This document shows, in pieces, positions 54,013 through 64,000 of a stretch of 64,000 bases of DNA. A program made the translations under genes and the position numbers. The notes below the pieces were generated by a model. It saw only the letters and a list, made by a program, of their open reading frames with translations. It searched no databases and was not told where the DNA came from. Origin of the DNA: Azospirillum sp. TSO35-2 (lineage in GTDB: Bacteria > Pseudomonadota > Alphaproteobacteria > Azospirillales > Azospirillaceae); contig NZ_LGRA01000013.1 in the NCBI RefSeq assembly GCF_003116095.1, positions 63,342-127,341 of the forward strand. Direction: 5' to 3'. The number at the start of each line of letters is the position of its first letter. The stretch's first letter is position 1.

Positions 54013-55122
54013 TCAGACCGGATCGAGCGCCCGGCAGTCGTCCGGGCGGAAGGCGATATAGACGTCCTGGCCCGGAACCAGCCCGGCATAGGCGCCGGCC
54101 GGCAGCTTGACCATGAATTCCGGATTGCCGGGGGTGTGCAGCACCGCCAGCGTGTGGTCGCCGAGATAGATCAGGTCGGTCAGGGTGGCCGGCAGGCGGT
54201 TCATGGTGGTGTCGCCCGAATCGCCGGTCTCGATCGCCACCCGCTCCGGCCGCACCGACAGCGAGGTGCGGCTGCCGGGGCCGCCGATGTTGACCGCCAG
54301 CGCCGTCACCGTCCCGCCGGTATCGAGCGCGACGCGGACCCAGCCCTGTTCGATATTTTCAACGACCCCGCTCAGGACGTTGCTCTCGCCGATGAAGTTG
54401 GCGACGAAGCTGTTCACCGGGCGCTCATACAGCGCGTCGGGGCGGTCGATCTGCTGGACGATGCCGTCGTTGAAGACCGCGATGCGGTCGGACATCGTCA
54501 GCGCCTCCCCCTGGTCGTGGGTGACGTAGACGACGGTCAGGCCCATCGTCTCGTGCAGGCGCTTGATCTCCAATTGCATGTGCTCGCGCAGGCGCTTGTC
54601 GAGCGCGCCCAGCGGCTCGTCCATCAGCACCAGGGCGGGGTTGAACACCAGCGCCCGCGCCAGCGCGACACGCTGCTGCTGGCCGCCGGACAGCTGGCCG
54701 GGGCGGCGGTTGGCGAGGTTGCCGAGCTTGATCATGTCCAGCGCGGCGGCCACCCGTTCCTTGATCTCCGCCTTGGAAACGCCGCGCACCGACAGCGGGA
54801 AGGCGACGTTTTCCTCGATCGTCAGGTGGGGGAACAGGGCGTAGTTCTGGAAGACCATGCCGATGTCGCGCTTGTGCGGCGGCATGTTCTTGATCGGCCG
54901 GTCGGCGAGGAAGATCTCGCCCTGCGTCGGCACCTCGAACCCGGCCAGCATCATCAACGTGGTGGTCTTGCCCGAGCCCGACGGGCCGAGCAGCGTCAGG
55001 AATTCGCCCTTGCGGATGTCGAGATCGAGGCTTTTCACCACGAGATGCTCGCCATCGTAGGATTTCTGCACCCCGGTGAACCGCACCAGGGTTTCTGTCG
55101 TTGCGATCATCCCGCCGTCCAT
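54013..55122 (-). CDS. potA: Polyamine-type ABC transporter ATP-binding protein (PotA-like)
   Basis: 369 residues. Walker A GPSGSGKT is at 46-53, Q-loop at about 92, signature LSGGQ at 144-148, and Walker B with D-loop MDEPLGALD at about 167-175. A C-terminal TOBE domain (about 280-365) is typical of PotA/CysA ATPases. It powers uptake through PotBC. The ATG at 55122 has GGAG 7 bases upstream; an ATG 4 codons later is also possible. First gene of the pot block. Confidence 0.95.
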   Translation of the reverse strand: MDGGMIATTETLVRFTGVQKSYDGEHLVVKSLDLDIRKGEFLTLLGPSGSGKTTTLMMLAGFEVPTQGEIFLADRPIKNMPPHKRDIGMVFQNYALFPHLTIEENVAFPLSVRGVSKAEIKERVAAALDMIKLGNLANRRPGQLSGGQQQRVALARALVFNPALVLMDEPLGALDKRLREHMQLEIKRLHETMGLTVVYVTHDQGEALTMSDRIAVFNDGIVQQIDRPDALYERPVNSFVANFIGESNVLSGVVENIEQGWVRVALDTGGTVTALAVNIGGPGSRTSLSVRPERVAIETGDSGDTTMNRLPATLTDLIYLGDHTLAVLHTPGNPEFMVKLPAGAYAGLVPGQDVYIAFRPDDCRALDPV

Positions 55123-55435
55123 CCGTCCGCTCCCGTCCGAGGGGACCCGATCCTGGGGAGGTCAGCCCCGGCCCGGTCCGTCTTTCTGGTCCTGACGGTA
55201 GCATGCGTTTAAGAAAATAGACAAGAGGAATGACTATGTCGTGATCAATTCAACAGTTTGCCGTTTTTTTGTGCAACTGCGAACGCCGTGCCCACGCTTC
55301 GATCGGCAGTGTGCTCCATCCGCGTGCGATTGAGAAGGCCGATGATCGTTATCACGGATGGACATACCGACGCAGGCGTCCGGCGCCACGGATTTGCGGG
55401 GGCGAATCGCTGTCGGGCGACCCACCCCCACAGGC
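55123..55435. other. Intergenic region upstream of potA
   Basis: About 313 bases between potA and the TRAP binding-protein gene, both on the minus strand. The 60-120 bases next to potA are AT-rich and include TTTAAG/CTTAAA and TTGATCA-type words, so the pot promoter is likely there. The rest has no credible ORF, and I see no terminator for the upstream gene. Confidence 0.5.
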
Positions 55436-56527
55436 TCAGCGACGCTGGGCCGACTGGCTGTAGACGAAGCTGTCGAAGCCGTTCTCGGCCACGCGGAACC
55501 ACAGCCGCTCCTCGTCCAGGAAGGGCTTCCAGGCGTCGTAGACCTTCTTGAAGCGCGGGTTGCCGGCGGCGAGCTTGTCGTAGAACTCGAACGCCGCCGT
55601 CTCGCACGCCTGCATCATGTCGCGCGGGAAGGCGCGCAGCACCGCACCGCCGCCCACCAGCCGCTTCAGGGCCTTGGCGTTCACGGTGTCGTACTTCGCG
55701 ATCATCCAGCTGTTGGCCTCCCAACAGGCCTGTTCCAGGATGGTGCGGTAGGAGGCGGGCAGCGATTCCCACGCCTGGATGTTGAACATCAGCGGGATCT
55801 GGGCCGAACCCTCCCACCAGCCGGGGTAATAGTAGTTCTTGGCGACCTTGTAGAAGCCCAGCTTCTCGTCGTCGTAGGGGCCGACGAACTCCGCCGCGTC
55901 GATGGTGCCGCGCTCCAGCGCCGGGTAGATGTCGCCGCCGCCGAGCTGCTGCGGCACCAGCCCGAAAGGCGTCAGGATCTGGCCGACCAGCCCGCCGATG
56001 CGCATCTTCAGGCCCTTCAGATCCTCAAGGCTCTTGATCTCCTTGCGGAACCAGCCGCCCATCTGGGCGCCGGTGTTGCCGGCCGGGATGTGCAGGATGT
56101 TGTAATCCTTAAACACCTCGCGCATCAGCTCCAGCCCGCCGCCATGCATCATCCAGGCGATGTGCTGGCGGGTGTTCAGGCCGAAGGGCATCGCCGTGTC
56201 GAAGCAGAAGGTCGGGTCCTTGCCGACATAGAAATAGGCCGCCGACTGGCCGCACTCGACCGTCCCGTTCTGCACCGCGTCCAGCACCTGCAGCGCCGGC
56301 ACCAGCTCACCCGCGGCGAAGGGGCGGATCTGGAACTTGCCGTCGGTGGCGTCGGACACGCGCTTGGTGATGAACTCGGCGGCGCCATAGATGGTGTCGA
56401 GGCTCTTGGGATAGCTCGACGCCAGGCGCCACTTGATCTCGGGCTGGCTCTGGGCGATGGCCGGGGCTGCGACGGTGCCGGCGGCAAGGCCGACGCCGGC
56501 GCTGGTGAGGAACGCACGCCGTTTCAT
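55436..56527 (-). CDS. TRAP transporter solute-binding protein (DctP family)
   Basis: 363 residues. A twin-arginine-style signal (MKRRAFLTSAGVGLAAG, cleavage near AIA-QS) is followed by a DctP domain: EIKWRLASSYPKSLDTIYGAAEFITKRV, QVLDAVQNGTVECGQSAAYFY, and GGGDIYPALERGTIDAAEFVGPYDDEKLGFYKVAKNYYYPGWW. This subgroup (TakP-like) binds 2-oxoacids or related carboxylates. No DctQ/DctM membrane subunits are in the window, so it is an orphan here. Confidence 0.92.
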   Translation of the reverse strand: MKRRAFLTSAGVGLAAGTVAAPAIAQSQPEIKWRLASSYPKSLDTIYGAAEFITKRVSDATDGKFQIRPFAAGELVPALQVLDAVQNGTVECGQSAAYFYVGKDPTFCFDTAMPFGLNTRQHIAWMMHGGGLELMREVFKDYNILHIPAGNTGAQMGGWFRKEIKSLEDLKGLKMRIGGLVGQILTPFGLVPQQLGGGDIYPALERGTIDAAEFVGPYDDEKLGFYKVAKNYYYPGWWEGSAQIPLMFNIQAWESLPASYRTILEQACWEANSWMIAKYDTVNAKALKRLVGGGAVLRAFPRDMMQACETAAFEFYDKLAAGNPRFKKVYDAWKPFLDEERLWFRVAENGFDSFVYSQSAQRR

Positions 56528-56661
56528 GGTGGAGTTTCTTCCCGCTTGGTTGGCTCTGTTGGCCGCCCATGATAGCGCAAGCAGGCGGCGGGGGAATCCC
56601 CTTCGTCCCGGAGCGGACTGTCGACTTGCGGATTGTCGAAGACACGACGGTGCGGGCCACA

Positions 56662-56693
56662 AACGAAAAATCCAGCCGCATGGGCTGGATTTT
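56662..56693 (-). terminator. Rho-independent terminator
   Basis: AAAATCCAGCC and GGCTGGATTTT arms flank a 5-base loop at 56667-56693. On the minus strand the stem is followed by TTTTTCGTTT. It lies 135 bases upstream of the TRAP gene and so must end another minus-strand transcript that starts between about 56700 and 57000. The symmetry allows function on both strands. Confidence 0.75.
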
Positions 56694-56750
56694 CGGCGAC
56701 GCAGCATTATTTTTCGTTTCGATCGCCTTTCAGGCGTTTCCTCCCTAGAC

Positions 56751-56852
56751 TCAGGCCGCGGCTGTATAGCTAGCGGCCTTTCTCTTTTTACGCAATACGC
56801 TGAAAGTCAGCTCCGCCAACTTTTCCAGCGCGCCGCGACCCTTGGATGTCAA
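56751..56852 (-). CDS. Possible 33-residue basic small protein
   Basis: A short reading frame starting at a TTG with AGGA about 8 bases upstream encodes a Lys/Arg-rich peptide (MTSKGRGALEKLAELTFSVLRKKRKAASY...). It lies before an orphan terminator on the same strand and in AT-rich sequence. No family is recognised. It could equally be part of a small RNA transcript. Confidence 0.25.
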   Translation of the reverse strand: MTSKGRGALEKLAELTFSVLRKKRKAASYTAAA

Positions 56853-57003
56853 GGACGGATTCCTGCTCGCGGGAACATTGTGCAGACTCTTAATGGGATA
56901 TGCTTGACCCGTTCGATTGGAGCGGGATGATGGATGCGTGCCCAATCCCCTGCGGCATCGTTCGTCCGTCGCAGCACCGGCCCGCCGTCGAAAGGTCCCC
57001 TGC

Positions 57004-58683
57004 ATGATCCGACCTGCGCAGCGAAACGGCGACTCGTACCGGCCCACCCAGCCCCTTGGCCTGAGGATGACGGTCGCCATCACCCTGGCGGTGCTGGTGT
57101 TGTGCTCCACCCTGGCGAAGGGGCTGTTCATCGGCAATGGCGCCGCCGACGCGCTGGCGGCCGAGATCGGCAGCTCGATGACCGGGCTGGCCCAGTCGTT
57201 GGCCCGGCAGCTCGATTCGACGATGTGGGCGCGCGCCAACCAGATCGCGGCGCTGTCGCGCATCGAGGCGCTGAAGGACCCGGCAGTGGCGCAGTCGACC
57301 ATCGACGAGTTGAAGCGCCGCGACCCGACCATCGCCTGGATCGGCATGACCGACGCGACCGGCCGCGTGGTCGCCGCCTCGAACGGGTTGCTGATGGGCG
57401 CCGACATCGGCAGCCGGCCGGTGCACCAGGAGGGCATGAAGAGCCTGTTCGTCGGCGACGTGCACGAGGCGGTGGCGCTGCGGGGCAAGGTGCCGCATCT
57501 GCCGGGCGAGACGCCGAAATTCGTCGACGTGTCGGCCCCGCTGCAGAAGGCGGACGGCACCCCCATCGGCGTGCTGGCGGCGCATTACAGTTGGGACTGG
57601 GCGCAGGGCGCGATCCGCCAGTTGATCGAACCGCTGCACGACCGCAAGGGGCTGACCCTCTACATCCTGTCGGCCGACGGCACCGTGCTGATCGGCCCCG
57701 ACCCCACCCCCGGCAAGCCGCTGCCGGTGCCGACGGTGACGGCGACGCTGCGCGACGGCTGGAGCCGCGACGTCTGGCCCGACGGCGTCACCTACGTGAC
57801 CGGGGTGGCGCACGGCAAGGGGCTGCATGATTACGCCGGGCTGGGCTGGACGGTGGTCGCCCGCCAGCCGGCCGACGTCCTCTATGCCGAAACCAACCGG
57901 CTGCGCCTGAAGATCCTCGGTGCCGGCCTCGTGCTGGCCCTGCTGTTCAGCGTGATCGGCTGGTTCGCCGCCGGCCGCATCGCCCGGCCACTGACCGCCA
58001 TCGCCGACGCCGCCGAACGGCTGCGCCATGGCGAGCGCGGCGTGGTGATCCCCGAGGTCGGCGGCGCGGCGGAGATCCGCCGGCTGTCGGTGTCGCTGCG
58101 CGACCTGATCAGCCTGACCAACAAGGACGCCGCCCTGATGCGGCTGGAGGACATCGCCTATGAGGACCGGCTGACCGCCCTGCCCAACCGCCGTTATTTC
58201 GAACAGTATGTCGAGGCGTTCACCGGCGGCGATGGGTCCGCCACGGTGATGTGCATCGACCTCGACGGCCGCAAGCCGGTCAACGACCGGCTGGGCCACG
58301 ACGCCAGCGACGCGGTGCTGCGGCAGGTCGGCCGCCGGCTGGCCGCCATCGTCCGCAACGACGACGTCATCGCCCGGCTGGGCGACGACGAGTTCGCCGC
58401 CATCCTGCCCTGCCGCGCCAGCCATCCCGGCCCGGACAGCGCCGAACTGGCGGCCCGCATCATTGCCGCCGTCAACGAGCCGGTGTCGTTTGGCAGCCAG
58501 AGCCTGCGGGTCGGCTGTTCGATCGGCATCGCCGCGTGGCCGGAGGACGGCACCGACATGGCGGCGGTGCTGCGCCACGCCGACGCCGCGCTCTACAAGG
58601 CCAAGCGCGAGGGCCGCAACCGCGCGGTGCGCTGGTCGCCGACCGTCGCCGACGCGCCGGTGCACACGGCGCCCTCCCACTGA
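57004..58683 (+). CDS. Membrane sensor protein with PDC/Cache, HAMP and variant GGDEF domain
   Basis: 559 residues. A first membrane helix (MTVAITLAVLVLCSTLAKGLFIG) is followed by a Cache-like periplasmic sensor of about 270 residues, then a second helix (KILGAGLVLALLFSVIGWFAAG), HAMP, and GGDEF (about 385-540). The active-site loop reads GDDEF (460-464) instead of GGDEF. The second signature is DLDGRKPVNDRLGHDASDAVL, also off consensus. It could make cyclic di-GMP weakly or have become a receptor. No EAL domain is present. The ATG at 57004 has AAAGG upstream. Confidence 0.87.
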   Translation: MIRPAQRNGDSYRPTQPLGLRMTVAITLAVLVLCSTLAKGLFIGNGAADALAAEIGSSMTGLAQSLARQLDSTMWARANQIAALSRIEALKDPAVAQSTIDELKRRDPTIAWIGMTDATGRVVAASNGLLMGADIGSRPVHQEGMKSLFVGDVHEAVALRGKVPHLPGETPKFVDVSAPLQKADGTPIGVLAAHYSWDWAQGAIRQLIEPLHDRKGLTLYILSADGTVLIGPDPTPGKPLPVPTVTATLRDGWSRDVWPDGVTYVTGVAHGKGLHDYAGLGWTVVARQPADVLYAETNRLRLKILGAGLVLALLFSVIGWFAAGRIARPLTAIADAAERLRHGERGVVIPEVGGAAEIRRLSVSLRDLISLTNKDAALMRLEDIAYEDRLTALPNRRYFEQYVEAFTGGDGSATVMCIDLDGRKPVNDRLGHDASDAVLRQVGRRLAAIVRNDDVIARLGDDEFAAILPCRASHPGPDSAELAARIIAAVNEPVSFGSQSLRVGCSIGIAAWPEDGTDMAAVLRHADAALYKAKREGRNRAVRWSPTVADAPVHTAPSH

Positions 58684-58690
58684 CGGCGCG

Positions 58691-59757
58691 CTACAGCGCG
58701 CGAACCAGCCGGTTCATGAAGCCCAGCTTTCCGATCACCGTCGCCGACAGGATGAAGGGGTAGAGGTCGGGCTGCCCCATGCTGCGGTTCAGGCTGTTCA
58801 CCGCGTAGGTCAGGGGCAGCCACGCCTCGATCAGATCCTCGATCCGCTTGGCCTTGTGCGGGTTGAAGTCGACCTCCGCCTCCAACTCGGCGCCTTCGCT
58901 GATGCGCGGACGGATCCGCAGGCCGAAGGCGCGGGCGGTTTCCAGCGTGTCGATGATGTGCAGGTAATGCGCCCAGGTCTCGGCGAAATCCTCCCACGGG
59001 TGGGCGGTGGCGTAGGCGCTGACGAAGTTCGCCTGCCAGTCGGGCGGTGCCCCGTTGGCGTAATGGCGTTGCAGCGCCTCGCCGTAATCCCCGCGTTCGT
59101 CGCCGAACAGGGCGCGGAAGCGCTCCAGCACCGCCGGGTCGTCACGGACCAGCCGGTCCCAGACGTAATGGCCGATCTCGTGCCGGAAATGACCGAGCAG
59201 CGTGCGGTAGGGCTCCCCCATCACCGCGCGCCGCTTCTCGCGCTCGGCGTCGTCGGCCTCGGCGACGTTGATGGTGATCAGCCCGTTGGCGTGGCCGGTC
59301 AAGACCGGCGTGACCGCGCCGTCGGGCCCAACCGTGTCGGACAGGAAGTCGAAGGCCAGCCCCTCCTCCGGGTTCTCGATCCGGGTCTGCAGCGGCAGCT
59401 TCAGGTTGGTCAGCGTGTAGAACAGATGGTGCTTGGCCAGCTCCATCCGGCGCCACAGCGTCAGGTTGGCGGTGTCCGACAGGTCGGGGATGATATGGTT
59501 GTGCCGGCAGGCGACGCAGTGGGTGTCCGCCGAATCGGCCGGCAGCATCCAATTGCAGGCGTCCAGGTCGGCGTTCGCACAGAACTTGTAGAGCGGCTCG
59601 TCGGTGGCGAGCGCGCTCCACACCTCGTCATGGTCGGTCGGGTTCAGCGCCGACAGCGTGCCGATGTCCGGCAGATAGCCGAGCCGAAAGCCGCAACGCT
59701 CGCACCGGGTGTTCTCGAAATAGAGCGGCTGGTGGCAGTTCTGGCACTCGAACAGCT

Positions 59758-59761
<4 letters not shown>
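58691..59761 (-). CDS. Zinc-ribbon zinc metallopeptidase (putative, DUF/PF15887-type)
   Basis: 356 residues. The N-terminal zinc ribbon has C6, C9, C20 and C23 (CQNCHQP...CERCG). A second cysteine set is at C61, C69, C82 and C85. The metallopeptidase motif HEIGH is at 194-198, with a downstream AHPWEDFAETWAHYLHI holding the likely third ligand. This family is annotated as putative zinc-binding metallopeptidase; targets are unknown. It is coupled to glgX by an ATGA overlap. Confidence 0.88.
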
Positions 59762-62118
<2,357 letters not shown>

Positions 62119-62213
62119 GGTCGCCCTGCTCTCCACCGTAAAGGAACCGCACCGGCTCAAGACAGTGAGGAGCACGGTGCCAGCCTTCAACCCGGCCGAT
62201 GGGCGCTTGTTCC

Positions 62214-63179
62214 TTACCCCTGGGAACCATCCTTTCCGGACGACAGAGTTTTCGTCCCGGCGGGGGCGGCGCGGCGCAGCCGGTCGGCCAGTTCGTCCAG
62301 GCCGCGGGCCCGCGGGTCGCCGGCGCGCCGGACCAGACCGATCACCCGGCCCGGCGGCCCTCCGGTGGCGGTGTCGGCGAAGTCGCGGTACCCCACCAGA
62401 CCGCCGACGCTGGCCACGCCGCCGTCCAGGCCGCGGGTCGCCAGCAGCGGCATCAGGGTGCAGCCGGCCCCGGCCGCCACCATGTGGCGCAGCGTCTCCA
62501 GTCCGGTGGCGTGGACGCCGCCGCCGCGCGCGGTCAGGCCGCAGGCGGCCAGCGCCTGGTCGCGCAGGCAATGCCCCTCCTCCAGCAACAGAAGCTCGCT
62601 GGCGTCGAGATCGCCCAGCGCCGGTCTGGGCAGGGCGCAGAGCCGGTGCCCGGCCGGATGGGCGAGCAGGAAGGGTTCGAAGAACAACGGCTCGGCGTGC
62701 AGGCCGTCGACCTCGACCGGCAGCGCCAGCAGCACCGCGTCCAGCCGGCCATCGCGCAGCTCCTCCAGCAGGTCGTCGGTGCGACCCTCCGACAGGATCA
62801 GCGTCAGGTCGGGCCACGCCGCGCGCAGCGGCGGCAGGATGTGCGGGAACAGGTAGGGACCCAGCGTGTGGATCGCCGCCAGCCGCAGCCGCCCGCTCAG
62901 GCCGCCGTCCGACCCGTCGGCCAGCGTCAGCAGGCGCCGCGCCTCGTCCAGCACCACGCGGGCCTGGGCGACGATCGCCTCGCCGGCCGGGGTCAGCAGC
63001 ACCTTGCGGCTGGTCCGCTCGAACAGCGCGACGCCGAGCTGCTCCTCCAGCTTGCGGATCTGGGCGCTCAGCGACGGCTGGCTGACGGCACAGCGCTCCG
63101 CCGCCTTGCCGAAGTGCCGTAGCTCGGCGACCGCCACCGCGTATTCCAGGTCGCGCAGGGAAAGGCCGGCGATATTCAT
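62214..63179 (-). CDS. oxyR: OxyR, LysR-type peroxide-sensing regulator
   Basis: 321 residues. The N-terminal LysR helix-turn-helix is DLEYAVAVAELRHFGKAAERCAVSQPSLSAQIRKLEEQLG. The redox cysteines C204 and C213 lie in EEGHCLRDQALAACG, with the same nine-residue spacing as E. coli C199/C208. It is oxidised by hydrogen peroxide to a disulfide and activates antioxidant genes. It diverges from the catalase gene over 132 bases, the classic oxyR-kat layout. Confidence 0.95.
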   Translation of the reverse strand: MNIAGLSLRDLEYAVAVAELRHFGKAAERCAVSQPSLSAQIRKLEEQLGVALFERTSRKVLLTPAGEAIVAQARVVLDEARRLLTLADGSDGGLSGRLRLAAIHTLGPYLFPHILPPLRAAWPDLTLILSEGRTDDLLEELRDGRLDAVLLALPVEVDGLHAEPLFFEPFLLAHPAGHRLCALPRPALGDLDASELLLLEEGHCLRDQALAACGLTARGGGVHATGLETLRHMVAAGAGCTLMPLLATRGLDGGVASVGGLVGYRDFADTATGGPPGRVIGLVRRAGDPRARGLDELADRLRRAAPAGTKTLSSGKDGSQG

Positions 63180-63311
63180 AGGCGCTGCCTATTGGTTCGT
63201 TTTCTTCAATGTCTTGGATATATCGTTCAAGACGCCGGATAACCAAGGCGAAACAATGACGCAGCCCGTGGCAAGCGCCATTCGCCAACCGCCTTCAGCA
63301 AGGACGATCCG
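63180..63311. promoter_or_regulatory. Divergent oxyR-catalase control region
   Basis: AT-rich spacer containing GTCTTG and CAAGAC arms (63211-63216, 63228-63233) around GATATATCGTT. An outer TTGGTT and AACCAA pair lies at about 63192-63197 and 63241-63246. These nested inverted repeats are plausible OxyR sites, though they do not match the E. coli ATAG-based consensus closely. Promoters of both genes must lie here. Confidence 0.55.
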
Positions 63312-64000
63312 ATGACCACCCTGACCACCAGCTTCGGCCAGCCGGTTCCCGACAACCAGAATTCGCTGAGCGCCGGTCCGCGCGGGCCGCTGCTGCTGCA
63401 GGATTTCCACCTGATCGAGAAGCTGGCCCACTTCAACCGCGAACGCATTCCGGAGCGCGTCGTCCACGCCAAGGGCGCCGGCGCCTACGGCACCTTCCGC
63501 GTCACCCGCGACGTCACCGCCTGGACCAAGGCGGCCTTCCTGTCATCGGTGGGCAAGGAGACCGGCGTCTTCCTGCGCTTTTCCACCGTCGGCGGCGAAA
63601 AGGGCTCGGCCGACGCCGACCGCGACCCGCGCGGCTTCGCCGTGAAGTTCTACACGGAAGAGGGCAATTACGATCTGGTCGGCAACAACACGCCGGTCTT
63701 CTTCCTGCGCGATCCGCTGAAGTTCCCCGACTTCATCCACACGCAAAAGCGCAACCCGGCCACCAACCTGAAGGATCCCACGGCGATGTGGGACTTCTTC
63801 TCGCTGTCGCCGGAGACCATGCACCAGCTGACCATCCTGTTCAGCGACCGCGGCACCCCGCGCGGCTACCGCCACATGGACGGCTTCAGCAGCCACACCT
63901 TCTCGTGGATCAACGCGGCGAACGAACGCGTCTGGGTCAAGTACCACTTCAAGACCCGCCAGGGCATCCAGAACCTGACCGCCGAGCAGGCCACGGCGAT
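63312..64000 (+). CDS. katA: Haem catalase (clade 3-like), partial, runs off right end
   Basis: The first 229 residues are visible. Catalytic His52 is in [13 protein letters not shown]. The catalytic asparagine is in [15 protein letters not shown] (about N125), and [32 protein letters not shown] is the hallmark core. It breaks down hydrogen peroxide. The start has AAGGA 7 bases upstream. It diverges from oxyR, which presumably activates it. The haem-ligand tyrosine is beyond the window, so clade and full length are unknown. Confidence 0.96.
   Translation, partial: MTTLTTSFGQPVPDNQNSLSAGPRGPLLLQDFHLIEKLAHFNRERIPERVVHAKGAGAYGTFRVTRDVTAWTKAAFLSSVGKETGVFLRFSTVGGEKGSADADRDPRGFAVKFYTEEGNYDLVGNNTPVFFLRDPLKFPDFIHTQKRNPATNLKDPTAMWDFFSLSPETMHQLTILFSDRGTPRGYRHMDGFSSHTFSWINAANERVWVKYHFKTRQGIQNLTAEQATA

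Larger units (their letters stand above)
56528..57003. other. Intergenic region with terminator and possible small gene
   Basis: About 476 bases between the divergent TRAP binding-protein and GGDEF genes. The 56640-56920 part is noticeably AT-richer than the genome. It holds an intrinsic terminator and, upstream of it, a possible 33-codon ORF, both on the minus strand (listed separately). The 56920-57003 part probably carries the GGDEF gene's promoter. Confidence 0.55.

Noticed and set aside
55245..55817. Minus-strand frame overlapping the end of the TRAP gene and the spacer before potA
   Set aside because: It is a shifted reading of dctP followed by non-coding spacer, with no Shine-Dalgarno and no family match.

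Overview
The window is GC-rich chromosomal DNA from an alphaproteobacterium. The gene content fits a Rhodospirillales/Azospirillum-like organism: a class II DAHP synthase, the fbcFBC-type bc1 operon, a propionyl-CoA carboxylase/methylmalonyl-CoA mutase cluster with a PccR-type regulator, DUF6481, DUF6489 and DUF2161 families, and hairpin-rich intergenic repeats. The genus is an inference. I saw no rRNA, tRNA, CRISPR array, prophage or insertion sequence. Both ends cut genes: a LivH permease at the left and a catalase at the right.

Layout. 1-1.9 kb: a branched-chain-type ABC transporter (binding protein and permease) behind a clear TPP riboswitch. 1.9-4.3 kb: a DMT transporter, a DUF6481 protein, a cold-shock protein and a 2Fe-2S ferredoxin. 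4.5-10.1 kb: a tightly packed nucleoside uptake and salvage operon (two permeases, cdd, purine nucleoside phosphorylase, deoC, deoA), facing a nicotinate phosphoribosyltransferase. 11.7-18.4 kb: a FliL-like protein, glutathione reductase, a small exported protein, a manganese catalase with an EcfG-like promoter, AmpG permease and DAHP synthase. 18.4-23.4 kb: xdhABC for xanthine oxidation, with an mRNA leader that can hide the xdhA Shine-Dalgarno and a repeat element inside the 3' end of xdhB. 23.4-27.2 kb: a cyanide-insensitive-type bd oxidase followed by a hypothetical gene and a fused LprI/MliC lysozyme-inhibitor-like protein. 27.4-29.3 kb: marC, then a ccdA-ccdB-DUF2161 overlapping trio. 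29.4-36.9 kb: methylmalonyl-CoA mutase, pccA, pccB and divergent pccR, with a cluster of TTTGCAAA-like sites between the last two. 37-45.4 kb: an unusual ATPase-like/receiver protein, DUF924, the bc1 complex operon, trmL-hemF, DUF6489, topoisomerase IB and a second DMT transporter. 45.5-55.1 kb: a putrescine/GABA module (CoA-transferase, gabT, gabD, a PuuR-like regulator and a potA-potD-potB-potC importer). 55.4-64 kb: an orphan TRAP binding protein, a diguanylate-cyclase-like sensor with a GDDEF motif, a zinc metallopeptidase coupled to glgX, and divergent oxyR/catalase.

How the genes work together. Purine and pyrimidine nucleosides would be imported and cleaved by the deo-type operon. Hypoxanthine or guanine released there can feed xanthine dehydrogenase. 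Propionyl-CoA is carried to succinyl-CoA by Pcc and Mcm. Putrescine-derived GABA is carried to succinate by GabT and GabD. Oxidative stress is covered by glutathione reductase, Mn-catalase and OxyR/catalase, and respiration by bc1 and the bd oxidase.

The observations most worth following up are the TPP-riboswitch-controlled Liv-type transporter, the SD-sequestering hairpin before xdhA, the ccdAB-DUF2161 coupling, and the repeat-derived tail of XdhB.
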